A stretch of 64,000 bases of DNA from Anaerolineae bacterium. Lineage in GTDB: Bacteria > Chloroflexota > Anaerolineae > Aggregatilineales > Aggregatilineaceae. Under the pieces are notes generated by a model. That model was not told where the DNA came from, searched no databases, and was given only the letters and a program-made list of their open reading frames with translations. This document shows, piece by piece, positions 27,114 to 34,358 of this stretch. The position numbers and the translations under genes were made by a program. Every line of letters starts with the position of its first letter. Positions within the stretch are counted from its first letter, which is position 1. The stretch lies in contig JAOSJP010000034.1 in assembly GCA_027494015.1 (NCBI GenBank), positions 62,001-126,000 of the forward strand, read 5' to 3'.

Positions 27114-27746
27114 CTATCCGAGCACCGCGCGCAGGCGCTGCTCCAGCTCGCTGAGGATAATCGCGGTGGCACCCCACACCTTGTGACCGCAGAGATCGTA
27201 CCAGGGGACGAACATCGTGACGCCACGCACGTCCCACTCCTCACCCCGCTTGCGCGCGTCGTCGAGCAGCCAGGCCAGCGGGCAGTCAATCACCTGGACG
27301 ACTTCGGAGGCGTCGGGCTGCCAGGCCGGTTGCGGGGCGATATAGCCCACGAACGGGTGCACATCGAAATCGCTTGGGGGAATGTAGAGCTTCTTCAGCC
27401 CGCCCAGGATTTCCACTGGCGCGCTGATGCCCATCTCCTCGCGAGCCTCGCGCAGCGCCGTGTCAAGCGGGGTCTCATCGCCTTCGCGCGCGCCGCCTGG
27501 CAGGCCAATCTGCCCGCTGTGCACGTCACGGAGGTTCGCCGCGCGAAGCTCCAGGGCAAACGCCAATTCCGCAGGAGAGGGGTACAGCAGCACGAGCACG
27601 CTGGCCTGGCGCGGCAGCCCCGTCCGTCCGTTGCTCCGCTGCATGATGCGAGGCCGGGGGGCCATCTGCCGCTGCGCGCCTTCGCTATCGAAATCAGCCA
27701 GGGCGAGCGCCGCGCGCACCTGCTCCAGAGTGAGCGAGGGGATCAT
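27114..27746 (-). CDS. NUDIX hydrolase, CoA pyrophosphatase-like
   Basis: 210 residues. The Nudix box is complete: GGAREGDETPLDTALREAREEMGI near residues 83-106. The LPGGAREGDE context and VLVLLYPSPAELAFALELRA region resemble the NudL/CoA-diphosphatase branch. Its start overlaps the stop of the 99-residue gene upstream by 4 bp, which makes it the last gene of the ubiquitin-like operon by structure. Whether it belongs there by function is open; a housekeeping NUDIX enzyme carried along is the alternative. Confidence 0.88.
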   Translation of the reverse strand: MIPSLTLEQVRAALALADFDSEGAQRQMAPRPRIMQRSNGRTGLPRQASVLVLLYPSPAELAFALELRAANLRDVHSGQIGLPGGAREGDETPLDTALREAREEMGISAPVEILGGLKKLYIPPSDFDVHPFVGYIAPQPAWQPDASEVVQVIDCPLAWLLDDARKRGEEWDVRGVTMFVPWYDLCGHKVWGATAIILSELEQRLRAVLG

Positions 27747-28042
27747 ACGCCATACCAGGCGCGGCGCTTGCGCAGCGAGATCCCCGCGTCCAGCTCGTCG
27801 CGCGCGGTCGTCCGCACCCGCCCGCGCGGGTCAATGTGAATCTGGCCGGCCTGCTGCAGCCGGGCAAACTCGTCCGGGGTGATGTCCGGCGCAGGCTCGC
27901 CGCCCAGCCGTTCCAGGCGCGGCCCCAGGTCTTCCGGCTGAGTTTTGTCTTGCGGCGGACGCCCGTCGTCGCCCGCGTCAGGCGGCGGGACAGCGGGCGG
28001 GGCATCGTCCGCCGGAGGAATCGTGTTCTCGTGATCGGACAT
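27743..28042 (-). CDS. 99-residue Pro/Asp-rich small protein in the ubiquitin-like operon
   Basis: Residues 1-45 are low-complexity and rich in Pro, Asp and Ala. The second half is more ordered: ITPDEFARLQQAGQIHIDPR, then a basic end (SLRKRRAWYGV). It has no C-terminal Gly-Gly, and the pattern does not suggest a beta-grasp. It starts 5 bp after the E1-like stop and overlaps the NUDIX start, so it is certainly within the operon. It could be an adaptor, or a target; I do not recognise the family. Confidence 0.6.
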   Translation of the reverse strand: MSDHENTIPPADDAPPAVPPPDAGDDGRPPQDKTQPEDLGPRLERLGGEPAPDITPDEFARLQQAGQIHIDPRGRVRTTARDELDAGISLRKRRAWYGV

Positions 28043-28047
28043 TGTGC

Positions 28048-28962
28048 TTACCCTTCGTTTGCGCTCGTGCTGTCATCTGCTTCGAGCGAGACATTGCCCA
28101 TGCTGATCAGGTCGTCGAGCGAGAGCGCCTCTCGCTCTGCGGTGCTGAGCCGCTGCTGGCTGCCGCAGACCAGACAGCGCGGGTTGCGCGGAACGCTCAC
28201 CCACTCCGCCGTATGAGGCAGGGCCACTTTTCCCTCATAGATCTCCAGGTGCGCGTTCGCCTGAATGATCGTATTGGCCGGCAGCGCCCGGTGTGCCGGG
28301 GTATCTGCCAGCAGGTGATTGAGCGCCAGATCAGCCTGGATTGCCGCGACGCGCACCACGTGCAGCCACAACCCTGGCTCGGCGGCCAGCGTGCCGTCCG
28401 GCCCAATCATGCCGTAATCCAGCTCGATCTCCTCCGCGGGGTGCGACAGCCCTTCGCGCAGCCGCTCGGCCCAACAGGCATAGCACGGCCCCTTATCCGG
28501 GTAGATGATGCACACGTCGCCGCCTTCGCCGCGCTCGTAGACACCGGCGTAGACTGCCGTCCGCCCGTGCTCAAGGCACGCCTGATTGATGGCGAATTTG
28601 GGCTGCTCGCGGTCAACGCCGGCCACCACAATATCCATCTCGGCAAGCAGATCGAGGTGGTCTTCGATGCGTCCGATCACCGTGCGCACCTCAGCGGCGG
28701 GATTGCGCTGGCGAATCAGGTCTGCAACCACCTCCACTTTGGGTTGTCCTGTATAGCGCAGGTCGGCGGCATGGCGGACCACATTGGCTGGCTCCAGCAC
28801 ATCGTCATCCACCAGGATGAAGCGCCCGACGCCGCTCATAGCCAGGCTCACGGCGACGAAGCTGCCGCCCGACCCCAGCCCCACGATGCCCACCGTGCGC
28901 GTGCCCAGATAAGCCAGCACATCCGCGCCAAACAGCCGCGCCACCCGATCCCAGCCCGTCAT
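28048..28962 (-). CDS. E1-like ThiF-family adenylyltransferase
   Basis: 304 residues. The ATP-binding loop is VGIVGLGSGGSFVA (GLGSGG at 28-33). The acidic adenine/Mg region is LVDDDVLEPANVVRH, with N60 and R63 of the conserved NxxR. A structural zinc site is formed by C160 and C163 (CYAC) and C263 and C266 (CLVC). E1-like enzymes adenylate the C-terminus of a ubiquitin-like or sulfur-carrier protein. C129 or a zinc-free Cys could act as thioester site, but I cannot tell. It lies between the JAB and small-protein genes, 25 and 5 bp away. Confidence 0.9.
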   Translation of the reverse strand: MTGWDRVARLFGADVLAYLGTRTVGIVGLGSGGSFVAVSLAMSGVGRFILVDDDVLEPANVVRHAADLRYTGQPKVEVVADLIRQRNPAAEVRTVIGRIEDHLDLLAEMDIVVAGVDREQPKFAINQACLEHGRTAVYAGVYERGEGGDVCIIYPDKGPCYACWAERLREGLSHPAEEIELDYGMIGPDGTLAAEPGLWLHVVRVAAIQADLALNHLLADTPAHRALPANTIIQANAHLEIYEGKVALPHTAEWVSVPRNPRCLVCGSQQRLSTAEREALSLDDLISMGNVSLEADDSTSANEG

Positions 28963-28987
28963 CGCTCACCGCCCCATCTGCTGACGA

Positions 28988-30067
28988 TCATGGCACCGTC
29001 TTCTCAATATGCCATACGAGTTCGACGAGCGTCCGTTTCGAATCCCATGCCCAGTCAGGCAGTTCGGTCAGCAGCAGCGGGCGCGACGCCGCATACAGCC
29101 GCTCGAAGACATCCTCACCCTCACCCACAGTGACCGGCGGCGCCACGCGCACAGCGGGCATCGCCGCCGGGTAGTCCGCGCCAGTGACCAGGATGATCAC
29201 CTGGCCGGCCCCTGCGCGGTACACAGAGAAGCACACTTCGTAGGGCGGCTTGCCGTCGGCATCCCAGCGCACGACATCGGCCAGATAGCCGGCTTCGCGT
29301 AACAGGTCGAATTCCTGCTCGAAGCGACGCGGGTGGGCCAGGTGCCAGGCCAGCGGCGGCAGCCCTGGCAGCCGGTCGTCCGGCCACAGCGTCGGCGTCA
29401 CGGCGACGAAGCGCGGAGCGCGCTTGCTCATGTACCAAAAATCAATGCGCACCAGCCACCCTTCGTCGGGGCAGACGCGGACGATGCTCTGCGCCGTCGC
29501 CGGAGGCGCTTCCTCAACCGCCGCCTGACCGTCCGCTCCGGCGCTCTCGTCGCTCGCCTTCGTTTCAGGCTGGAGCGGGTACAGGGTGACGATGGGCGCG
29601 ACGATGTGCTCGACGTGCGTCTCGGAGTCGGCGATCATGCTGCGGGCGGTCTCGGCATCGCCGCCCGAAGGCGCGATCATGCTGCCCGGCTGCTTGTGCC
29701 AGTCACCCACGTGGCGCAGCGGCGTATCCCACTTGGCGGCCAGGGCGCTGCCATAGGACGTGCGGCGCATCTCGCGGAACGCCTCCCAGTTGACGTGCAG
29801 CCAGTGAAACACGTCGCCCTGCCAGTCGTCGCCCTGCTCGAACTTGCCCCACTCGCGCAAGGCCTGCTGGCCAGGGCTGATCGTGTCCAGCACGTAAATG
29901 TCCGGCTCCGCCCGTCCAGCCTGCGGGACGACCAGGCCCACCATCGCCTCGCCGGTCTCTGGCTCCGGGTAGAGCAAGGCACCGCGCACGATCTTCTCTA
30001 TCACCCGCTCGGCGATGACCACGCGCGGCAGGTCGCGCGCCCCTTCGGGCAATGGTTCAGCCGTCAT
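28988..30067 (-). CDS. JAB/JAMM-family protease fused to an E2/UEV-like domain
   Basis: 359 residues. The N-terminal JAB domain (about 12-165) has E40 in ETGEAMVG and the metal loop RHVGDWHKQPGSMIAPSGGD: H124, S134 and D137 fit the JAMM pattern, but the second His of HxHP is Gln126. An acidic/Ala linker (about 170-195) follows. The last 110 residues read like a ubiquitin-conjugating fold: helix RRFEQEFDLLREAG, strands YEVCFSVYR and QVIILVTGADYPAAMPAVRV (the E2 YPxxxP element), then a late Trp and a helix (KRTLVELVWHIEKT). No Cys lies at the catalytic position, so it would be a UEV-type dead E2. Its start overlaps the E2 stop by 4 bp. Confidence 0.82.
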   Translation of the reverse strand: MTAEPLPEGARDLPRVVIAERVIEKIVRGALLYPEPETGEAMVGLVVPQAGRAEPDIYVLDTISPGQQALREWGKFEQGDDWQGDVFHWLHVNWEAFREMRRTSYGSALAAKWDTPLRHVGDWHKQPGSMIAPSGGDAETARSMIADSETHVEHIVAPIVTLYPLQPETKASDESAGADGQAAVEEAPPATAQSIVRVCPDEGWLVRIDFWYMSKRAPRFVAVTPTLWPDDRLPGLPPLAWHLAHPRRFEQEFDLLREAGYLADVVRWDADGKPPYEVCFSVYRAGAGQVIILVTGADYPAAMPAVRVAPPVTVGEGEDVFERLYAASRPLLLTELPDWAWDSKRTLVELVWHIEKTVP

Positions 30068-30543
30068 CGTCTTCTCCTCTGGTAGCCGGTGCCTTTCGTT
30101 GGGCGCAGCGCCTCTTCAACGCCCGGCCACGTCCCTGTCGCCCGCCAGGTGTAATAGGCGTAGAGCCACTGGATGGCCCAGCCCGCGACCGTCACCGCCG
30201 TCGAAGTGGAGGGGTTCCAGCCATAGGTGATGCCGTCTTTGGGGTTGAACAGGCAAAGCTGCCCGTCTTCGAACTGGTGCTTTTCGCTGTAGACGACCGG
30301 CTTGAGAACGTAGGCTTCGGCGGGGCGATTCGGATAGCCCTCGATGTAAATAATCTTGAGCGTGTGCAGCCGCTCCGGGATTCCTCGCAAATTGATCTCC
30401 ACATCGCCGATCCAGTACAGGTCGCCGCGCTGCGGCACAACCAGCCGGAAGGTGTCGGCGAAGGTCGCGCGCATCATCTCAACTTCCAGCCGCAGCCGGG
30501 CGGAAACCTGTCTCGGCGTCCCCCACCAGGGCATGGTGTTCAT
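30064..30543 (-). CDS. E2-like ubiquitin-conjugating-fold protein
   Basis: 159 residues with E2 landmarks in order: helix 1 (QVSARLRLEVEMMRATF), strand with the YPxxP element (IEGYPNRPAEAYV), the active-site segment EKHQFEDGQLCLF with Cys97, then NPSTSTAVTVAGWAIQWLYA and GTWPG, which match the aromatic C-terminal part of bacterial E2 families. It should accept an activated modifier on Cys97 from the E1 and pass it to a target. The tail GYQRRRR is strongly basic. It is translationally coupled to the JAB gene. Confidence 0.88.
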   Translation of the reverse strand: MNTMPWWGTPRQVSARLRLEVEMMRATFADTFRLVVPQRGDLYWIGDVEINLRGIPERLHTLKIIYIEGYPNRPAEAYVLKPVVYSEKHQFEDGQLCLFNPKDGITYGWNPSTSTAVTVAGWAIQWLYAYYTWRATGTWPGVEEALRPTKGTGYQRRRR

Positions 30544-30610
30544 CGCTCATCCATCCTCAAATCTCTTCCATGCACACAGCCAGCAAGCAGCGCCGCGCCT
30601 TGCGCTCGCT

Positions 30611-31285
30611 CTAATGCCCCTGCCCCAGCAGCTCCGACAAGCTGAGACCCTCCACCGGCTGCGCCTCCAGCGCCCGCTGCAACTCCGGCGAGATCTCGCC
30701 GTCGCTGGCCATGTAGCGCTTGATTTCACCGGTGCCCACCGCCTCCCAGCCGAACCTGTGCGCTGCCAGCAACAGGTCGCCGGCGGTCAGGCACAGCGTC
30801 CACTCCCCCGGCGCGCTGGATTTGCCGCGCAGCGGGAGCCAGGTGCTTGGCAGGAGAGTGTTGCGCCCCGCGCCCAGATCGTAACGCGCTTCATCGGCGT
30901 AGCGCAGGCGGCCCTCGGCGTCCACCAGCTCGAAGCGGATTTTGCCGCGCGCTTCGTGGGGCAGCCACAGCTCGGCGAAGGGCCGCAGGTAGTCGGTGTC
31001 CGTCAGCACCTTGCCGGTGCGCACCAGGCGCGGCTCGTCCAGGCCCCGGTAGGCCAGCAGCCCAATGTCCGTCACGTTCACGTAGTCCCGCCCGCCTTCG
31101 TAGCCGGCGCGCTGCGCTGCCTGCTGGGCTGCCTGCGAGCGCGGCCCGACTGCCGCCATCGGGCGTGGGACGCGCTTCGGCGTCGCGGCGCGGGCCTGCG
31201 CCCCCGCAGACGAGAAAGCCGTCAGCAGGAAGACGGCGAAGATCGCCAGAAAGACGATGAAAACGATTGGCTCCAGCATATGCAT
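30611..31285 (-). CDS. Membrane-anchored protein with beta-sandwich-like domain (ubiquitin-like operon, second gene)
   Basis: 224 residues. One N-terminal transmembrane helix (residues 3-24, EPIVFIVFLAIFAVFLLTAF), a basic/Pro stretch, then a beta-rich domain (about 70-190: LRPFAELWLP, KIRFELVDAEGRLRYADEAR, GEWTLCLTAGDLLLAAHRFGW). It ends in GLSLSELLGQGH. It is a paralogue of the next gene upstream: both share LRPFA-elW/idvP, RFEL-dA/sGR-yadEA, G-W-l-l-g-l and a C-terminal LSL-ELL motif. Function unknown; it may anchor or be a target of the conjugation enzymes. Confidence 0.72.
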   Translation of the reverse strand: MHMLEPIVFIVFLAIFAVFLLTAFSSAGAQARAATPKRVPRPMAAVGPRSQAAQQAAQRAGYEGGRDYVNVTDIGLLAYRGLDEPRLVRTGKVLTDTDYLRPFAELWLPHEARGKIRFELVDAEGRLRYADEARYDLGAGRNTLLPSTWLPLRGKSSAPGEWTLCLTAGDLLLAAHRFGWEAVGTGEIKRYMASDGEISPELQRALEAQPVEGLSLSELLGQGH

Positions 31286-31309
31286 GGCCGGCGATGACCT
31301 TCTTCTGGC

Positions 31310-32098
31310 TTACTGCGCGCGCTGCTGGCGACTCTGGGCGCGCAGCAGTTCCTCCAGGCTGAGCGGCAGCGACTCGTCATCGTCATCGCTGCGCCAGACG
31401 CGGTCGCGCAGCAACTCGCCATCCGGCCCCATCTGCCGCCGCAGCTCCGCCAGCGACTCCGACAGGTTGAAGTGATAGATGCCCAGCGCGCCTCCGTCAA
31501 TGCTCACCTGGGCCGTCCACCCCCCGGATTCCAGGTCTGTCGCACGCTTGCGCACCGGAAAGCGATAGTCCGGCACCAGGACGTTCTCGCCGGGTTGCAG
31601 CCAGCGCTCCGCCTCGTGGACGTAGTGCGCGCGGCCCGCGCTGTCGCGTAGCTCGAAACGCGCCAGAGCCAGCCCGCTGCCCAGCGCGTCGGGCACGTCA
31701 ATGATGGCAAAGGGGCGCAGGCCGTCGTCGTCCAGCGAGACAAACCGCCCGCGCCGCAGAGCCATGCCGTCCGGGCGTTGCTCGTCTACAATCAGCCCAA
31801 TGTCCAGCAAGCGATACAGCGTGTCGTAGTTGGGCAGGCTGCGCGCCCGCGCCGCCGCTTCGCGGGCCACCTCGCTGGGTTCCTGGCGCGCGCGCCCGCG
31901 CCGCAAGAGGTGGCTCCGCGCCCTGTTCAGGTCGGCGCTGCTCGTCACCGCGGCCAGCAGCCCCAGGTAGGCCAGCAGCAGCGCCGCCCCCACCCCGGTC
32001 GGGATGCCGCCAGCCAGCAGCACCAGCCCCAGGGCCGCGCCCACGATGACCAGCCAGACCAATGTCCCCCGGTTGCTCTGTCGAAACATCTGGCTCAC
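31310..32098 (-). CDS. Membrane-anchored protein with beta-sandwich-like domain (ubiquitin-like operon, first gene)
   Basis: 262 residues from GTG 32098; ATG 32089 (MFRQSNRGTLVWL) is an equally good start. Two closely spaced hydrophobic helices (about 12-50) form a hairpin anchor. An Arg-rich cytoplasmic segment follows (RSHLLRRGRARQEPSEVARE), then the beta-rich domain (LRPFAIIDVP, ARFELRDSAGRAHYVHEAER, GWTAQVSIDGGALGIYHFNL). The C-terminus is acidic (SDDDDESLPLSLEELLRAQ). Gene spacing to the paralogue is 24 bp. It heads the operon. No enzyme motif is seen. Confidence 0.72.
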   Translation of the reverse strand: MSQMFRQSNRGTLVWLVIVGAALGLVLLAGGIPTGVGAALLLAYLGLLAAVTSSADLNRARSHLLRRGRARQEPSEVAREAAARARSLPNYDTLYRLLDIGLIVDEQRPDGMALRRGRFVSLDDDGLRPFAIIDVPDALGSGLALARFELRDSAGRAHYVHEAERWLQPGENVLVPDYRFPVRKRATDLESGGWTAQVSIDGGALGIYHFNLSESLAELRRQMGPDGELLRDRVWRSDDDDESLPLSLEELLRAQSRQQRAQ

Positions 32099-32112
32099 TT
32101 TCGCTCAGCCTG

Positions 32113-32121
32113 ATCGTACCA
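32113..32121 (-). promoter_or_regulatory. Extended -10 promoter of the ubiquitin-like operon
   Basis: On the minus strand the sequence is TGGTACGAT: -10 box TACGAT (32118-32113) with a TGN extension. The -35 region at the usual distance is poor. Transcription would start near 32106, which leaves a very short leader before GTG 32098 or ATG 32089. Confidence 0.35.
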
Positions 32122-32225
32122 CGTCACTGCTTCCGGGCAGCCCCACACTCTGGGGGGTCGCCGCCCTTATCTTAATCAACTACGCCGAAAATGACCAGGA
32201 AGTTGCGCCTATTGTTCCAGGAACA

Positions 32226-32480
32226 GCGCACCAGACTTCCGAAGTTTCCGAAAACTTCGGAAGTCTTGAGGCTCCCGCCCAGGGTGCGAGCAAAGGTTGT
32301 CAGCGACTTGCTTGACGTGGGGGTATTGCCTCACCCCCAGCCTCGCGGCGCTCGGCTTGCCCTCTCTCCATGCATGGAGAGGGGGCGGCGAGGCGCGTCA
32401 GCGCCGAGCGGGGGTGAGGTAAACCAGGGCGCAGCAGAGCAGCGCCCCTACCTGACATATTTTGCACGCGCCACCCCACC
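32226..32480. repeat. Dispersed palindromic repeat, copy 6, with adjoining palindrome
   Basis: 32231-32264 is the CAGACTTCCGAAGTTTCC/AAACTTCGGAAGTC inverted repeat. From 32281 a full copy follows: GGGTGCGAGCAAAGGTTGTC, the CCTCACCCCCAGCCTCGC arm, a core with a different centre (CTCTCCATGCATGGAGAG), and the GGGGCGC arm ending in TTTTGCACGCGCC. It separates the ubiquitin-like operon from rpsT. Confidence 0.8.
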
Positions 32481-32501
32481 CCACCAACCTCCAAAACGGG
32501 C

Positions 32502-32530
32502 TGGACAAGAGACGGGTGCTCTGGTAGAAT
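32502..32530 (+). promoter_or_regulatory. Promoter of rpsT
   Basis: TGGACA at 32502-32507, a 17-bp spacer and TAGAAT at 32525-32530 preceded by TGG (extended -10). The start would be near 32537, giving a leader of about 41 nt. Confidence 0.6.
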
Positions 32531-32577
32531 TCGCCCACTGACAAGACAAAAACCAGTAAAGACTGGAGATTTCACCG

Positions 32578-32853
32578 TTGGCTAATCACAAGTCCGCCCT
32601 CAAGCGCATTCGCAGTTCTGAGAAGAAGCGTCAGCGCAATCGTGTCTTCCGCTCCCGCGCGCGCACCGAGATCAAGAAAGCCCGCACCTTCATCGAAGGC
32701 GCGGACCTGGAGAATGCGCGCCAGGCGACGCTGGAAGCCATCCGCACGCTGGACAAGGCCGCCGTTAAGGGGATTCTGCACCCCAACAATGTGGCGCGTC
32801 GCAAGAGCCGGCTGATGAAGAAGCTGGCCCGTCTTGAGGCGGAGAAATCCTAG
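32578..32853 (+). CDS. rpsT: 30S ribosomal protein S20
   Basis: 91 residues with a TTG start at 32578 (reads M-A-N-H-K-S-A-L-K-R), nine bases after GGAG at 32565-32568. The sequence is that of S20: HKSALKRIRSSEKKRQRNRV, RTEIKKARTFIEG, LDKAAVKGILHPNNVARRKS and LMKKLARLEAEKS. It binds 16S rRNA early in 30S assembly. TTG starts are common for this gene and can limit its expression. It is monocistronic, with its own promoter and terminator. Confidence 0.96.
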   Translation: MANHKSALKRIRSSEKKRQRNRVFRSRARTEIKKARTFIEGADLENARQATLEAIRTLDKAAVKGILHPNNVARRKSRLMKKLARLEAEKS

Positions 32854-32889
32854 CCTGACGCTCGCTCATCAAGTGGATTTTGACTGGGG

Positions 32890-32918
32890 GGCATCCTGCA
32901 CGCTGAGGATGCCTTTTT
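32890..32918 (+). terminator. Intrinsic terminator of rpsT
   Basis: GGCATCCT (32890-32897) pairs with AGGATGCC (32906-32913) around an 8-nt loop, followed by TTTTT at 32914-32918. It lies 37 bp after the rpsT stop. Confidence 0.88.
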
Positions 32919-32999
32919 GTGTTGCGGCATTCCCTGTCCGAAAGCAGCAACGCTGCCGGGTCTGCGCTTGGGGCCAACCGTGCTCGCAGTTGGCAGGGG

Positions 33000-33683
33000 C
33001 TAGATCGCCTTCAGCGCCTCGTCATCGCCCCCCGGCACGACAAAACGGTAGCCAACGCCGCGCACGGTGGTGATGTACTGCGGCTTGCGTGGATTCGGCT
33101 CAACGGCCTTGCGCAGCCAGCGAATGTGCACGTCCAGCGTGCGCGTGTCGCCCATATAGTCCGTCTTCCACACCTGCTGCATGATGTATTTGCGCTCAAG
33201 CGTGTTGTTCAGGTTGCCCATGAACAACTCCATCAGCTCGACCAGCTTAGGAGTGAGCTTCTTCTCCGTCCAGGGCGTGGTCAACATCTGGCTTTGCGCG
33301 TTGAGGCTGAACGGCCCCACCAGCAGATGAGCGCCCTGCGCTGGCACAGTCAGGCGGTCTATGCGGTTGGTCAGCTTGCGCGCGGTGAAAGGAGGAGCCA
33401 GCAGCACGTCGGCGACGCTGTTGCCCGTCGCTTCGGCAGCGCGGATGTGGATGATCGGCGTCTGCTCGAGGGCGGCGCGCAGGCTGAAGCTGATGCGGTT
33501 GCCGGACGTGCGCAGCGACACCGCGTCCAGCACAATGACGGTTGGCATCTCCTTCTGCGCCATCTCCACTCCCTGCTTGCCGGAGTGGGCGATCTGCACC
33601 TGGTACCTCCGTCTGAGCGGCTCGGCGAACGACTCGCTGCTGTTGCGCGCACTCTCGATCAGCAAGACTCTTGTCGTCTTCAT
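33000..33683 (-). CDS. Winged-helix regulator with degenerate receiver domain
   Basis: 227 residues from ATG 33683 (MKTTRVLLIESARN). The C-terminal half is a clear OmpR/PhoB winged helix: TEKKLTPKLVELMELFMGN, RTLDVHIRWLRKAVEPNP, TTVRGVGYRFVVPG. The N-terminal half has a receiver fold, but the acidic pair is replaced by LLIESAR and the conserved Lys by Pro (LLAPPFTARKL); only an Asp in VIVLDAVSL remains. It therefore probably does not respond to phosphorylation in the normal way. No sensor kinase is adjacent. A strong promoter lies upstream. Confidence 0.85.
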   Translation of the reverse strand: MKTTRVLLIESARNSSESFAEPLRRRYQVQIAHSGKQGVEMAQKEMPTVIVLDAVSLRTSGNRISFSLRAALEQTPIIHIRAAEATGNSVADVLLAPPFTARKLTNRIDRLTVPAQGAHLLVGPFSLNAQSQMLTTPWTEKKLTPKLVELMELFMGNLNNTLERKYIMQQVWKTDYMGDTRTLDVHIRWLRKAVEPNPRKPQYITTVRGVGYRFVVPGGDDEALKAI

Positions 33684-33769
33684 GCATCCCCCCAACAGCA
33701 GGCTCGTAGTATAAACGGGCACAGGCGCAACGGAGACGCCGAACCAGTCTTTAACATTCGCCTGTTGCC

Positions 33770-33797
33770 ATTATAATGGTTGAACAGCAGATGACAA
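33770..33797 (-). promoter_or_regulatory. Promoter of the winged-helix regulator
   Basis: Minus strand: TTGTCA (33797-33792), a 16-bp spacer, TATAAT (33775-33770). The -10 lies inside the palindrome CCATTATAATGG (33768-33779), which could also serve a plus-strand start or an operator. Confidence 0.65.
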
Positions 33798-34358
33798 CAA
33801 CTGCTGGCACGGGATACCCGCTGTCTGCTGGCAGGGGGTGCCTGGCGACTCTCAGCGCGCAGTTGTCGGAGGAAGAGCGGTCACCAATGGGGGGCAGGAC
33901 CTTCTCCAGCCGCCATATATAGCCGGGAATTGACCTGCCGCCCGTCGAACGCAAACAGACGATTTCTTAACACTCGGCAGATGAGATTCCTACTTTGGCC
34001 GATCTCGTCGGCACCTCGGCGCTTCCGCCGCGCTGCGCCCCGTTTGGCGCTGTCCGGGTTATGATAGTGGGCAAAGCAACCGGCGGCGCCGCCAGTGCGG
34101 TCTGTCGCCGGCGCTAGAGCCTGTTATGAACCTGGTACTCTCGACCAGGGAATGAGGCGTTTTGTTGACCTCACCCCCGTCTCGGCGTTAGTGCGCCTCG
34201 ACCCCCTCTCCATGCATGGAGAGGGGGAAAGGCCGAGCGCAGCGAGGCCAGGGGTGAGGTAAGACCAACAGCCACTCCAGGCCGCTTGCGGGGAAAGGAG
34301 CCGGGGGATAGGGGTTGAAAAGTGCATTACACGCTCTAGACTCAGAACGGACAGCAGC
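33798..34358. other. Intergenic region, mostly featureless, with repeat copy 7
   Basis: 33798-34145 shows no gene; it includes a GC-rich inverted element (CCGGCGGCGCCGCC) near 34080. At 34150-34262 there is a truncated dispersed repeat with the CTCTCCATGCATGGAGAG core and its flanking CCTCACCCC/GGGGTGAGGT arms, but without the outer terminal motifs. Confidence 0.55.

Noticed and set aside
27114..32098. CBASS anti-phage system
   Set aside because: Type II CBASS has E1/E2 and JAB partners but needs a CD-NTase and an effector. None is encoded near the operon; the membrane proteins do not resemble CBASS effectors.
32919..33000. SRP (4.5S) RNA after rpsT
   Set aside because: A GTCCGAAAGCAGC string and flanking GC-rich sequence suggested it, but the diagnostic GGAAGGAAGCAGCC-type asymmetric loop is absent and pairing of the ends is poor.
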